A DNA stretch of 19,467 nt, taken from NCBI GenBank assembly GCA_004151065.3, contig NWUY0300010246.1:42106-61572 (forward strand). Reading direction: 5' to 3'. This document shows positions 10,071 through 19,414 of this stretch, piece by piece; the first letter of the stretch is position 1, and each line of letters starts with the position of its first letter. The notes under the pieces are model-generated. The model ran no database searches. It saw nothing but the letters and a program-made list of their open reading frames with translations, and was not told the DNA's origin. Made by a program: the position numbers and the translations under genes. This DNA comes from Larix sibirica. Its lineage: Eukaryota > Streptophyta > Pinopsida > Pinales > Pinaceae.

Positions 10071-10784
10071 TTGTGATTATCGTTACAAGTGTCACACCAA
10101 TTGACTCTATTTGCACCTCGAGGATTTGAAAGAATAGTTGCTCCCCTAATTTCTTCATTTAGTGGTCTTTTTTGATAATTCCAGGATGGCTCTTGACCAT
10201 ATGGATTTTTGTATCTATCTTAACCACTACTTAACTTGACCATCTCTCCAGTGAGGATAGTTAAGTTCTTCATCATTTCATTCATGGATTCAAACTACAA
10301 AGTACTTGGCTCACTCACGGGTTCTTTTCCCTTTCTTGGTTTAGGCTCATGATTCGATTGATTACCTTTGGATAAGTCAAACAAATCGGTTTTACACATT
10401 GAAGAAATGTTTTCTTTTAAAATCTTACAATTTACTCGAGCATCTTTCGAGGTAGGGGATTTCTTATCTTTAAGTAGAAATCCTAGCCATCCATCAAATG
10501 AGTTCAAGTAAAGAATTAAGACGGCTTGGTCTTTCGGCCTACAATCCTCGGTAATGTTACCTAAAACGTTATTGAAATGAAGGTTAAACTTGTGAACAAT
10601 TTCATTCTCTTTCTTTTTGATTTCAAATAGTTGATTTAGAAGAAATCGACCATCTAACTTTATTGACCATTCATCAATCAATAATTTGGAAAAAATGTCG
10701 TATCCATTTATAGATCTAGGTGCCAAATGATTAAACCATTGTTGGGAATCACCTTCTAGAGACATATAAAGGGATTTCATGTAA
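10071..10784 (-). pseudogene. gag: gag copy C (partial third module)
   Basis: The 161-codon frame 10780-10295 is the longest gag stretch in the element. It starts within the gag core (MKSLYMSLEGDSQQWFNHLA), has the aromatic WF pair and the following SINGYDIF text typical of the plant retrotransposon gag domain, and ends in a basic KPKPRKGK-like tail (EPKPRKGKEPVSEPS). It lacks the true N-terminus because the module junction at 10784 fuses it to post-protease DNA of unit B. Beyond the stop near 10295 the decayed frame continues to a zinc knuckle start (CDTCNDNH at 10096-10073), where similarity to other units ends. It is more diverged from unit B (about 15% by eye over 175 nt) than A is from B. 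Capsid function is the family role; this fragment is unlikely to assemble. Confidence 0.8.
10071..10784 (-). repeat. Tandem module C (partial, about 0.7 kb)
   Basis: Module C repeats only the gag-core-to-zinc-knuckle third of the unit. Similarity to B stops within GTGATTAT at about 10071-10080. Confidence 0.88.
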
Positions 10785-11400
10785 TTCCCATTTATATGGT
10801 TGGCAATATACTGCTAGATAATTCTGCCTCAATGAGTCCAGGTGGACTGGAATTTCTAGGCACTTATCCAGAAGTGATATCATTAAGAGAATCATGGCCC
10901 CAACTAGTGGGCCATAAAATATCTTATGTAAATGAGACTGGGGTCTATTTATCCTATGGAACTAGAGTCTTGGCTATTAACATTCCTTCCCTCAGATCAG
11001 AGATGCCTAAATGGGCCATACCTCATATGTTGGTACCAATCTATTTTGTTTCTTGAAGTAAGACCCATGCCGCATGATCCATCAACTTCATCATCTTTCT
11101 TTCCAGGCTCACTATCCTCTTGGTTGCTCCCAACATTCACGGGCATGAAAATCCTCTCATGAGCCAATTCACCTCTTCCAAAAGTGTTTTCTACCCCATC
11201 TTTGATCTCTTCTAGATGGTCATCATAGAATGGTTCTCGGTATATGCGATTAATATATTTTACCATCTGAGTTTGGAATGGAAGCATAAGATAAATCCAT
11301 TTGTGTGTGTCCACCCAAACCTGCTCACCATTTTCTACACAAAAGCATTCCGTAAACCGAGGGAAGGTCAAGTCAGCTCTCAAGTTCTTGCTTAATCCAT
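10785..11400 (-). pseudogene. Post-protease segment of module B
   Basis: This follows the protease of copy B. In one frame it reads KW, a stop, then GLGGHTQMDLSYASIPNSDG at about 11330-11270, the text that follows the protease in many plant Ty3/gypsy polyproteins. A second frame (11383-10997) is open for 128 codons, but its first part is a frame-shadow of that text; further down it reads REPFYDDHLEEIKDG and ITSR-like text shared with module A. The segment ends at 10785 by joining gag copy C. No reverse transcriptase follows. Confidence 0.6.
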
Positions 11401-11413
11401 GAGCTTGGACTTG

Positions 11414-11990
11414 TCATGAATCTATCCCACATACATTTCCATAGGGCCTTGTGTTTTTTAATCCCATATCTTGCATAATTTTAAGAGGCATAATGTTCAT
11501 GGATGCCTCTGAATCAAACATACAGTTACACAACATGATCCCATGTATTTGAAGTGTGATGTAAAATGGTTGGTTCCCTCCATTCTTTAGTTCGTATATG
11601 GAACTTTGAATCATAATAGGAGGATCCTCAACCTTGTCATTCTTACTAGTTGATATGGCATTTCTACCACTGGATGTTTCGACTTGCACACTTGTTGATT
11701 CATAGCAAGGGATACTATCAAATAATTGAATAACATGACTTTTGACATATGGGATCTTAACCTACTCAATTAACGAGACATTTTGTGATACGTTCTTGAG
11801 TTCTTTCTCGATATCAATGTTCAATTCATTGTATTGAGGAACCGTTATTGAGCCGCACCTTTCAATTGTTTGTTTTTCTTTGCTACTTTGAGGGACACTA
11901 TGCTTGTCTAGAAATGGCACATCTTTAGGCCCTCCCTTTTTCCTTTGATAACCCTAGATTTTTCCTTTTCCATTATTTGGAGGTGGATCT
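11414..11990 (-). pseudogene. Retropepsin-like protease copy B, catalytic glycine lost
   Basis: The open frame 11689-11414 contains PFYITLQIHGIMLCNCM, then FDSEASMNIMPL and MGLKNTRPYGN. In the family the active site reads D-S/T-G-A. Here Asp and Ser remain but Gly is replaced by Glu, which should disable the enzyme. Flanking text matches the strand before and the helix after the catalytic loop of plant Ty3/gypsy retropepsins. The preceding linker (about 11990-11690) is rich in Lys, Glu and Ser, with stops and frame breaks. The normal role is processing of the gag-pol polyprotein inside the virus-like particle. Confidence 0.75.
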
Positions 11991-12087
11991 ATCCTAAATC
12001 GTTCACGATTGTTTTCAATAGATTCTCCCTCTTCATCCTCATGTGTATATAGAATGCAACTGAAAACATCATCGAAACTATAATCAT

Positions 12088-12866
12088 TTATGAAATGAAT
12101 GTTTTTGGAAGGGTCTTCGATACCTTGATCTTCAGTATAGGAACAAATGGATTCATTGTGATTATCATTACAAGTGTCACATCAATTGACTCTATTTGCA
12201 CCCTGAGTATTTGAAGGAATAGTTGCCCCCCTACTTTCTTCATTGAGTGGTCTTTTCTGATAATTCCATTATGGATTTTGACCATATGGATTTATGTATC
12301 TATCTTGACCACTATTCAACTTGACCATTTCTTCGGTGAGGATAGTTAAGTTCTTCATCATTTCATTCATAGATTCAAACTTCGAAGTACTTGGCTCACC
12401 CATAGGTTATTTTCCCTTTCTTGGTTTAGGCTTAGGCTTCGATTTATTACCTTTGGCTAATTCATACAAATCGGTTTTACCCATTGAAGAGATGTTTGCT
12501 TCTAAAATATTAGCATTTACTTGGGCATCTTTCAAGGTAGGGGAATTCTTATTTTTAAGCAGAAAGCCTAGCCATCCATCAAATGAGTTCAATTAATGAA
12601 TTAAGACGACTTGGTATTTTGGTCTGATATCCTCGAGAATGTTACCTAAAAATTTATTGAAACATAGGTCAAACTCGTTAACAATTTCATTCTTCTTTTT
12701 TATTTCAAATAGTTGCTTTAGGAGAAATCAACCATCTAAATTTACCAACCATTCATCAATCAATAATTTGACAAACATGTCGTATCCATTTATAGATCTA
12801 GGTTCCAAACGATTAAACCATCACCGATCCTCACCTTCTAGAGACATATTAATGGCTTTCATGTAA
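12088..12866 (-). pseudogene. gag: gag copy B
   Basis: The gag core begins at the module junction 12866. It carries an in-frame stop near 12737 (KLDG-type motif followed by TGA) and others, leaving only the stretch 12592-12407 open (NSFDGWLGFLL to KPKPRKGK). The zinc knuckle CDTCNDNHNESIC (C-x2-C-x3-H-x4-C) is visible in a different frame near 12180, where the tryptophan expected before the first Cys has become TGA (12182-12184). It is closest to copy A, with about 7% difference over 270 nt by eye. Like copy C it lacks the gag N-terminus. Confidence 0.8.
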
Positions 12867-13440
12867 ATCCCATTTATGTGGTTGGCAATATATTGCTAAA
12901 TAATTCTCTTCCAATGAGTCCAGGTGGACTGGAATTGCTAGGAACTTCTCCAGAAGTGATCTCACCAGGAGAATCAGGGCACCGACTAGTCGGGCCATAT
13001 AATATTTGATGTAAATGAGACTGAGGGTGTATTTCTCCTATGTAACTAGAGTCTTGACTATCAAAATTCCTTTCCTCAGATCGGAGATGCCTAAATGGGT
13101 CGTACCTCATATGTTGGTACCAATCTATTACATTTCTTGAAGTAAGACCCATGCCACATGATCCATCAACTTCATTATCATCTTTTCAGACTCACTATCC
13201 TCTTGGTCGATCCCAATATTCATAAACATGAAAATCCTCTCAAGAGCCAATTCACTTGTTCCAAAAGTGTTTTCTACCCCATCTTTGATCTTTTCTAGAT
13301 GGCCGTCATAGAATGGTTCTCAGTATATGTAGATCATATTACCATCTGAGTTCAGAATGGAAGCATACGATAAATCCATTTGTATGTGTCCACCCAAACT
13401 TGTTGACCATTTCTACACAAAAACATTCCTTAAATTGGGG
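12867..13440 (-). pseudogene. Post-protease segment of module A
   Basis: A 30-codon open stretch, 13412-13323, reads KWSTSLGGHIQMDLSYASIL. This resembles the RKW..LGG.LQMD.SYATI text found downstream of the protease in many plant Ty3/gypsy polyproteins. Further along, 13152-12874 is open with WYQHMRYDPFRHLRS and a Ser/Pro-rich tail that I cannot assign. It ends at the junction with gag copy B. In a full element the reverse transcriptase would be expected downstream, but the DNA instead returns to gag. Confidence 0.65.
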
Positions 13441-13589
13441 GAAGGTCAATCACTACTACATCTATTAATGTGGAAATATCAGGGCATGTGATCAAGTCAA
13501 CTCTCAAGTTCTTGATTAATCCATGATCTTGGACTTGTCATGAATCTATCCACATACATTTCCATAAGGCCTTGTGATTTCTAATCCCA

Positions 13590-14225
13590 TATATTGCATA
13601 ACTTTGAGGGGCATAATGTTCATGGACACCCTTGAATTAAGCATACAATTATGCAACTTGATTCCTTGTATTTGAAGTGTGATGTAAAATGGATGGTTCC
13701 CTCCACTCTTTCGCACTTTGAATCATAATAGGAGGATCCTCAACCTTGTCATCCTTACTAGTTGACATGACATTTCTGCTACTGGATGCTTTGGCTTGCA
13801 CACTTGTTGACTCATAGCAAGGGATACTATCAAATAATTGAATAACTTGATTTTTGACATATGGGATCTTAACCAACTTAGTTAACGGGACATTCTTGAT
13901 TTTTGATATATGGGATCTTAACTAACTCAGTTAACGGGACATTTTGTGATACTTTCTTGAGTTCTTTCTCGATAACAAGGTTCAATTCATTGTCTTGAGG
14001 AACCGCCATTGATTTGTCCCTTACAGTTGTTGGTTTTTCTTTGCTACTTTGAGGCACACTATGCTTTTCTAGAAATGGCACATTTTTAGGCCCTCCCATT
14101 TTCCTTTAATAAACTCGGATTTTTTCTTTGTCATTATTTGGAGGGGGATCTATCCTAAATACTTGAATATTGTTTTCAATAGATTCCCCCTCTTCATCCT
14201 CATGTGTATAGAGAACATGATCAAA
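13590..14225 (-). pseudogene. Retropepsin-like protease copy A, catalytic Asp lost
   Basis: Two open stretches (14099-13878 and 13876-13649) cover the Lys/Ser-rich linker and the start of the protease domain. The catalytic loop near 13640-13600 reads LNSRVSMNIMPLKVM, where the family has D-S/T-G-A. Asp is replaced by Asn, Gly by Arg and Ala by Val. Relative to copy B it has lost about 16 nt near 13710, which breaks the frame, and it has gained a 49-bp internal duplication. It is clearly inactive, and by different substitutions from those in copy B. Confidence 0.72.
13850..13948. repeat. 49-bp tandem duplication private to module A
   Basis: Two copies starting GATTTTTGAYATATGGG, at 13850 and 13899, contain TTAACGGGACATT. 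Module B has a single copy at the matching place (about 11735-11785), so the duplication arose after the modules separated, or was lost from B. Confidence 0.8.
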
Positions 14226-14248
14226 AACATCATTGGAAATATAGTTGT

Positions 14249-15273
14249 TTATGAAATGAATTTTTTTGGAAGGGTCTTACATACCTTGATCTTCACTATG
14301 GGGACAACGTGATTATCATTACAAGTGTCACACCAGTTGGCTCTATTTTCACCTTGAGGATTTGAAGGAATAGTTGCCCCCCTACTTTCTTCATTGAGTG
14401 GTCTTTTTTGATAATTCCAGGATGGCTTTTGACCATATGGATTTTTGTATCTATCTTGACCACTATTCAACTTGACCATTTTTTGGGTGAGGATAGTTAA
14501 GTTCTTCATCATTTCATTCATAGATTCAAATTGCGAAGTACTTGGCTCACTCACAGGTTCTTTTCCCTTTCTTGGTTTAGGCTCAGGCTTCGATTGACTA
14601 CCTCTGTCTAATTCAAACAAATCGGTTTTACCCATTGAAGATATGTTTGCTTCTAAAATCTTAGCATTTACTTGGGCATCTTTCAGTGTAGGGGAATTAT
14701 TATCTATAAGCAGAAAGCCTAGCCATCCATCAAATGAGTTCAAGTAATGAATTAAGATGGCTTGGTATTTTAGTTTGATATCCTCGGGAATGTTACCTAA
14801 ACATTTATTAGAATGGAGGTTAAACTCGCGAACAATTTCATTCTCCTTCTTTGTGATTTCAAATAGTTGATTTAAGAGAAATCAACCATCTAACTTTGCC
14901 GATCATTCATCAATCAATAATTTGGCAAACATGTCATATCCATTTACAGATCCAGGTGCCAAACAATTAAACCATCGCCAGGAATCACCTTCTAGAGTCA
15001 TATTAAGGGCTTTCATGTAAACGTATTCATAAGTAGCACCCATTTCTTCCATATGTTGACATTCTAGATCTAAGTGTTGTTCGATTGAAATAACACTACT
15101 ACCACTAAAAGGAGGCAACTTTTTAGAATATTTATCAGGCATATCATGAGGTGCTACACCGATTAATGAGAATTCAAAAGGAGATGCTTGCGTTTGTTTT
15201 CCAAAAGGTCTATTACTAGGGGTGAATTTTTTTTCTTACCCCCTCGATTTCCAGGTTGATTGACACCATCCAT
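14249..15273 (-). pseudogene. gag: gag copy A with the true N-terminus
   Basis: The likely start is the ATG at 15273 (MDGVNQPGNRGGKKK). The frame then breaks at an 8-T run on the plus strand (15227-15234), after which the gag text resumes in another frame and passes through the ATG at 15142 (MPDKYSKKLPPFSGSS). The core has EGDSWRWFNCLAPGSVNGYD, the WF-containing heart of the retrotransposon gag domain. In-frame TGA codons follow LLIDE and KLDG near 14905-14885. The frame reopens at 14743-14249 with NSFDGWLGFLL, a basic KPRKGK segment and the zinc knuckle CDTCNDNH (14332-14309), whose last Cys is missing because of a small deletion. The upstream neighbours are the leader and primer binding site, and the protease follows. 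Capsid formation and RNA packaging are the family role. Confidence 0.85.
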
Positions 15274-15712
15274 TGGGATAGATTGAGGATTTGAGGAGTT
15301 GATATGAGAAGAAGGACTGAAAAATGAACTCACGATGAACCTTATGAATTAGAGATTTTCCAAAAGAAATTAGAGGATTGGGTTTTAGGATCTTTTCAAT
15401 TTTTCTTGGGGGTTCTTGTCTAAACTACATTATCCTTCTTGGAATTATTGGAGTTTTTAGAATTTCTTAGGTTATACAGATGGGATCACTCCTTAGTGGA
15501 GTCATGATGTGGAGTCGCTAGGTGAATGCGATTGAATTCTCACCAAAATATTTTTCGTTATAATGTAGGGAGAACGAGATGATACAATTATGATGGTTAT
15601 AAAATCAATGATACTATAGCAATAAACCATAAAAATTAAATGCCAGACGTGATATGATTGATATGATACGCGAAAAGGAACACTCACAAAAAATCCCTAG
15701 GAAGTATCTTCC
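15274..15712 (-). other. Leader between primer binding site and gag
   Basis: About 440 nt of untranslated leader, where packaging signals would be expected. I see no structure that I can name. The minus strand near 15500-15690 has a short chance frame only. Confidence 0.5.
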
Positions 15713-15730
15713 TCCTTCGAAACGATGCCA
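15713..15730 (-). other. Degenerate primer binding site, tRNA-Asp type
   Basis: The minus strand reads TGGCATCGTTTCGAAGGA, 24 nt inside the 5' LTR. The complement of the plant tRNA-Asp 3' end gives TGGCGCCGTTGCCGGG, a common site in plant Ty3/gypsy elements. Counting the frequent GGA extension, 12 of 18 positions match, including TGGC and CGTT. Position and orientation fit. Confidence 0.5.
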
Positions 15731-16532
15731 AAAATATTATAACACTTTATGTAGTGACCAATATTAAGTAATCCAATCTAGGACGATAGAGAGCTACAAC
15801 CACTAAGAACGCGATACTAAGGAATCCTACCCGACCAAAGATAGATGGATGTCACACCTAATAGGTTTCTTATCTCTTTAGGCTTCCTAATCCACTCAAG
15901 GTGAACTAGGTTAGCCACGGGAGGTGTCCCAAGCCCAGCCAAATGGCCAGACCCCTTTTACTGCACATGACACAATTGAGGATTTAAAGAATTCGTAAAT
16001 GAAGAGTACCTTGAGGAGTGCTTCCTAGACTTAATAAAATGACTACTGAGCTAGGGTTTAGATGGATTGTCTAAGGGTTTATCCAAATGTGAATAATGCA
16101 ATCCATTTCAAGGAATTTAAACTCAATAGTAAATTGACTTATATATCTAGGAATTTTGTGCTAGGGATAAATGGATCCAAATTGTTTCCTCTGATAGTTT
16201 GATCAAATTGTTTAATAATTGCTACAGATAAGACAAGGAATGATTTTAGAGAAAGCCCTAACACAAAATTTTCTTGCTACACACCAAATATCATTCATTC
16301 AACCCTCAAGGAGCAAGACGTCATGCATGTAAGGTGAAATAAACCCTATCCTACTTGGAACGAATTGGTTAAGGGTCTAGTGCCTTAGATCCTGATTTTA
16401 TTGGAGTCCAAATGAAGTCGCCTAGGCTCAAGATGTATCCCAAAAGAAAAAAATAAAAATTCCCAAGTGCCAAATCGGCCCAACCAACCAAGCATGCAAT
16501 TGCAATTTTTTTTAAAAGAGATAAATTTCAAT

Positions 16533-16538
16533 TTTATT
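16533..16538 (-). promoter_or_regulatory. Candidate poly(A) signal, 5' LTR
   Basis: AATAAA on the minus strand, at the place equivalent to 5729-5734. Conserved between LTRs but weak evidence by itself. Confidence 0.25.
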
Positions 16539-16584
16539 GACAAATGGTTTTCCAAGGGTTTGATCAAATTTTTTGGGTACTTAC

Positions 16585-16690
16585 CTTGATCCAGAGAGAT
16601 GATTGGAGTTCGTCTTCTTTTCCCAATGACAACAAATAGATTTTGTCTTCTTCTAGCCAAGTTTCCCTTGTAGACTCGGTGAGATCCAAC
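16585..16690 (-). other. Exon-like segment in 5' LTR with intact splice sites
   Basis: On the minus strand a run of T followed by GCAG lies just before 16690, and AAG/GTAAGT lies at the other end (GT at 16584-16583). Both match plant splice consensus, and the segment is 106 nt, as in the other LTR. It sits in the transcribed R/U5 part, about 385 nt downstream of the expected start, so it could be a 5' leader exon. No transcript evidence is available. Confidence 0.4.
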
Positions 16691-17104
16691 CTGCAAAAAA
16701 ACAAGCAAACAATTAAAGAATCTTTCATATTAACTAAAAGATAAACTTGTATTTTGCAAATCGAATGGAAAGCATAGGAGACAAAAGAGAATATTGCAAT
16801 AAATATATAGCAATAGAAAATCGATTTCATTTACAAATGAAACCTCCCTATCAAAGATCAAGTTGACCTAGGCTCCCGAGTCGCCCCAAGTTGCCTAAGG
16901 TGAATTTGTCCTGCTTTTTCCTTGCAAGTTAATCACCACAAAAATAATCTATTGCAAGAGAGAAGATTGATCTAGTGGTAGAAGAGGCTCATTAAGACAT
17001 AAAATCGATCCATCATTTGAGACACAAGAGAAATACACCACAAAAACATTTTGATATCATTCAATGAAGAGTCAAGTGTCATTTGCAAATGAGGATCTCT
17101 CTAT

Positions 17105-17114
17105 ATTTTTATAG
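17105..17114 (-). promoter_or_regulatory. TATA box, 5' LTR promoter
   Basis: The minus strand reads CTATAAAAAT, identical to the 3' LTR box. This is the promoter that would drive the element's genomic RNA, starting near 17075. Confidence 0.62.
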
Positions 17115-17778
17115 CTAAGAGAGGAGCAAAATCCCTAACCAATCCTTATGGGAATGGCCGAGATTAAAATATACAATACAATGATCAATGGATGAGATTT
17201 AATCTCACTTTTTAAATTTTTAATGAGATGGAAATGGCTATCCTAGTGACGTGGGTGAACTAAATCCTAATCCCAGCGTACAATGATCAAGATAAAATAG
17301 ATATACATCAAATAACATCCTAGGGGGATCAATTCACCCCTAGGTGACCATAATCCACCTTTACATCACTTTCTAGCTCAAGGTACAAGTCACAACAAGA
17401 GAAAGTCGCTCTCCTAGGGAGAAAGACACCCTCACCATGGGGGGGAACATATGTTCCAAGTGATAACATGATAAAGTGATAGGAAAAGTGAAAAAAGTGT
17501 CTAGGGGATCATCATAACAAAACCCAATTCATATCTCACCATTCACCTATCCCAAATCATACATCTCAAACCTTGGTCATCTTTTAATTAATTAATTTTT
17601 AGTTGGAAAATTATAATAATCCATAGAACTGCTCACATCAAGATCTTTCCTTTCCCAAAATGAAAAACTAGCTTCATGGATGAATCCATAGACATCAAAA
17701 ACCAAATGATCCACTACTCATATGCCCATAACCAATCTGATGTAGCCTTTATGAAGAAATCTCCAAGTATTTTAATTA

Positions 17779-17834
17779 AAATAAGCTTAATTATTTTATG
17801 CAAAATTTATAAAAACCGATTAATTAAGCCTATT
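17779..17834. repeat. Inverted repeat in U3, 5' LTR
   Basis: AATAAGCTTAAT pairs with ATTAAGCCTATT (17823-17834) with one mismatch. It is the counterpart of the perfect repeat in the other LTR. Confidence 0.45.
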
Positions 17835-17923
17835 AATCCACAACTGATACTTGGAGGGGTCCAGTTGGCCTCTGATGGAAATAATATGAACACTGATGAC
17901 CATTGTAGGATGCCCCTGCTGAC

Positions 17924-17993
17924 TTGACCCGCTGACCAAGTCAAACTGAGGTTTGACCAAGTCAGAAAGTCAAACTTTGGCCAAACATTGACC
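17924..17993. promoter_or_regulatory. TTGAC (W-box-like) cluster, U3 of 5' LTR
   Basis: Five TTGAC cores remain on the two strands: 17924, 17940 (reverse), 17953, 17969 (reverse) and 17988. Three are TTGACC. Two further cores present in the 3' LTR read CTGAC here, so they changed in one copy. Confidence 0.5.
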
Positions 17994-19414
17994 ATAGCTC
18001 AAAATAATCAAATGAACATGTTGGAATCCTACAAGAGGTGTTAGTCCACTTATCATGATGAATATTGAGAGACAACTAAATGCTAATTTATGGTATACAA
18101 TGGCGATCAACTCAAATGAAAAGAAAGAGTAAGACAATTACCCAAATGCAACATAAGACAAAGGCGATAGTTCTACATATATACTCCTACTCACATTAAT
18201 TACAAATGTAATGCATATATCAATCCTCAACCTCCTGAGTGAAAGTGGAATGGGTGACAATCATAGGGTTTGGTCAAAGTGAAAGTTGACTTTAGGATAA
18301 AATTAATTTTCCTTTGGAGAACAGGGGATTTCAGGGGCCTCTATGACATTTGTTGGAATGAAGAACACTAGGGAAGCGTGGTGTCTCACAAATGGATGAA
18401 ATGCTTGTAAAGAACCCTTTCAACTCTAACAATCCCCCCTTTATTTAACACTTTAGAACTTTGCATTTCACATTTCATACTTGCTTCGACTTTTCATTTC
18501 ATTTTCACTTTGCATTTTCTTTGGATATTTCATTGAAGCATATTTTATTTTTGTATTTTCTTTTAGTTAGCTAGTGAACAAAAGGTATCGACCTTGGATA
18601 TCCTTCTGGGCCCTAGTTCTGACACAAACTTAGCTCAGTTTCCAGCAAGTGTCCATAGCCTCAACTGAGTTGCCATAGTAATTCCTTTTTTATGGGCAAG
18701 TAGGCTAGCGTCATATGAAGGAGAAGTACCTACCCCTTTAGGCACTAACTAATTTCAAGTATGGGAGCACTTATTTCAAGTCTAAGCAAGACATCTACGA
18801 TGACTAGGCCTACCTAACAACACTCAATCCACATAGGCTACAAGCAAAAAAATATCAACAGGTCTATGGAATTTGTCGCACCCTTTAGAGACGAGACAAC
18901 AGGGGAAAACATTGGGGCCATCCAATCACAGAGGTCATAGAGGGGAAGGTCCTCAGGTTCATCATTCAAGTCCAAGTCAAAGGATTTTGGAAGTAGACAT
19001 ATGAGATGGATAAGTGGAATAAGGCCAATTACAGAACCATCTGAGGGGGAATTTGATCTATATGTTACATATGAAATTAACCCAAACAAGAGTATGTTTT
19101 TGAAACTTAAAACTAATGCACCTATATCACTTTGAGTGCAAGTCCTACAAATAACAACCAAAAAAATCAGTTTGATCACCAATGCACTACACATTTTAGC
19201 ATAGTCAATCAATTAATGAAAGTCATGAAAGCCATCATATACCTCATGCCATATACTTGATTTGAGCTGCAGCTGCAAACTGAAATACACCTATGCTAAC
19301 ATTGAATAACAAGGAAAAATACGATCCAGTTGAATAACTATGCTCCTGAAGCCCACTAGACCAAGGTTTGAAAAGTATAACAAGGGAGATTGATGAAGAG
19401 GGCTCAATGTTACA

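Larger units (their letters stand above)
10785..12866 (-). repeat. Tandem module B (about 2.08 kb)
   Basis: This unit is colinear with module A, from gag core to post-protease tail. Both tails continue into the same words (CCCATTTATRTGGTTGGCAA) immediately before the next gag start, which defines a clean head-to-tail junction. Confidence 0.88.
12867..15020 (-). repeat. Tandem module A (about 2.15 kb)
   Basis: The module runs from mid-gag at TTCATGTAA (15020) through the protease to the junction at 12866, where TTCATGTAA recurs in unit B. Upstream of 15020 the sequence is genuine gag N-terminus, which units B and C lack. Confidence 0.88.
4952..19414 (-). mobile_element. Non-autonomous Ty3/gypsy-type LTR retrotransposon, about 14.5 kb
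   Basis: Long direct terminal repeats flank an internal region with a degenerate primer binding site, retrotransposon gag, a CCHC-like knuckle, a retropepsin-like segment and a polypurine tract, all in minus-strand order. This is the layout of an LTR retrotransposon. The protease-to-pol text (LGGHIQMDLSYASI) and a candidate GPY/F module place it with plant Ty3/gypsy elements. I found no reverse transcriptase YxDD box, RNase H or integrase zinc/catalytic core, so replication would have needed enzymes supplied by another element. The internal part is a head-to-tail array of about 2.3 gag-protease modules. Stops, frameshifts and about 12% LTR divergence show an old, inactive copy. No target site duplication is visible: TATAG precedes 4952 and TCCGA follows 19414. 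Confidence 0.9.
15755..19414 (-). repeat. 5' LTR
   Basis: The element starts at 19414 with TGTAACATTGAG on the minus strand, a typical plant LTR start, and the LTR ends ...TTGGTCA at 15755. It is colinear with 4952-8603. Beyond 19414 the plus strand no longer matches the sequence inside the other LTR, which sets the outer boundary within a few bases. Confidence 0.9.

Noticed and set aside
10796-11162. Plus-strand open frames opposite the module B tail
   Set aside because: They are antisense to the post-protease segment and show no domain or codon signal of their own.
12321-12866. Plus-strand open frames opposite gag copy B
   Set aside because: They are shadows of the minus-strand gag text, which has the recognisable motifs.
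10071-15020. CRISPR-like array
   Set aside because: The repeats are kilobase-scale coding modules without short repeats and spacers, and the context is a plant retroelement.
18838-19212. 124-codon minus-strand frame in U3 of the 5' LTR (partner frame at 8159-8353)
   Set aside because: It lies upstream of the TATA box, is interrupted in the other LTR and has no domain. It looks like chance openness in the LTR.
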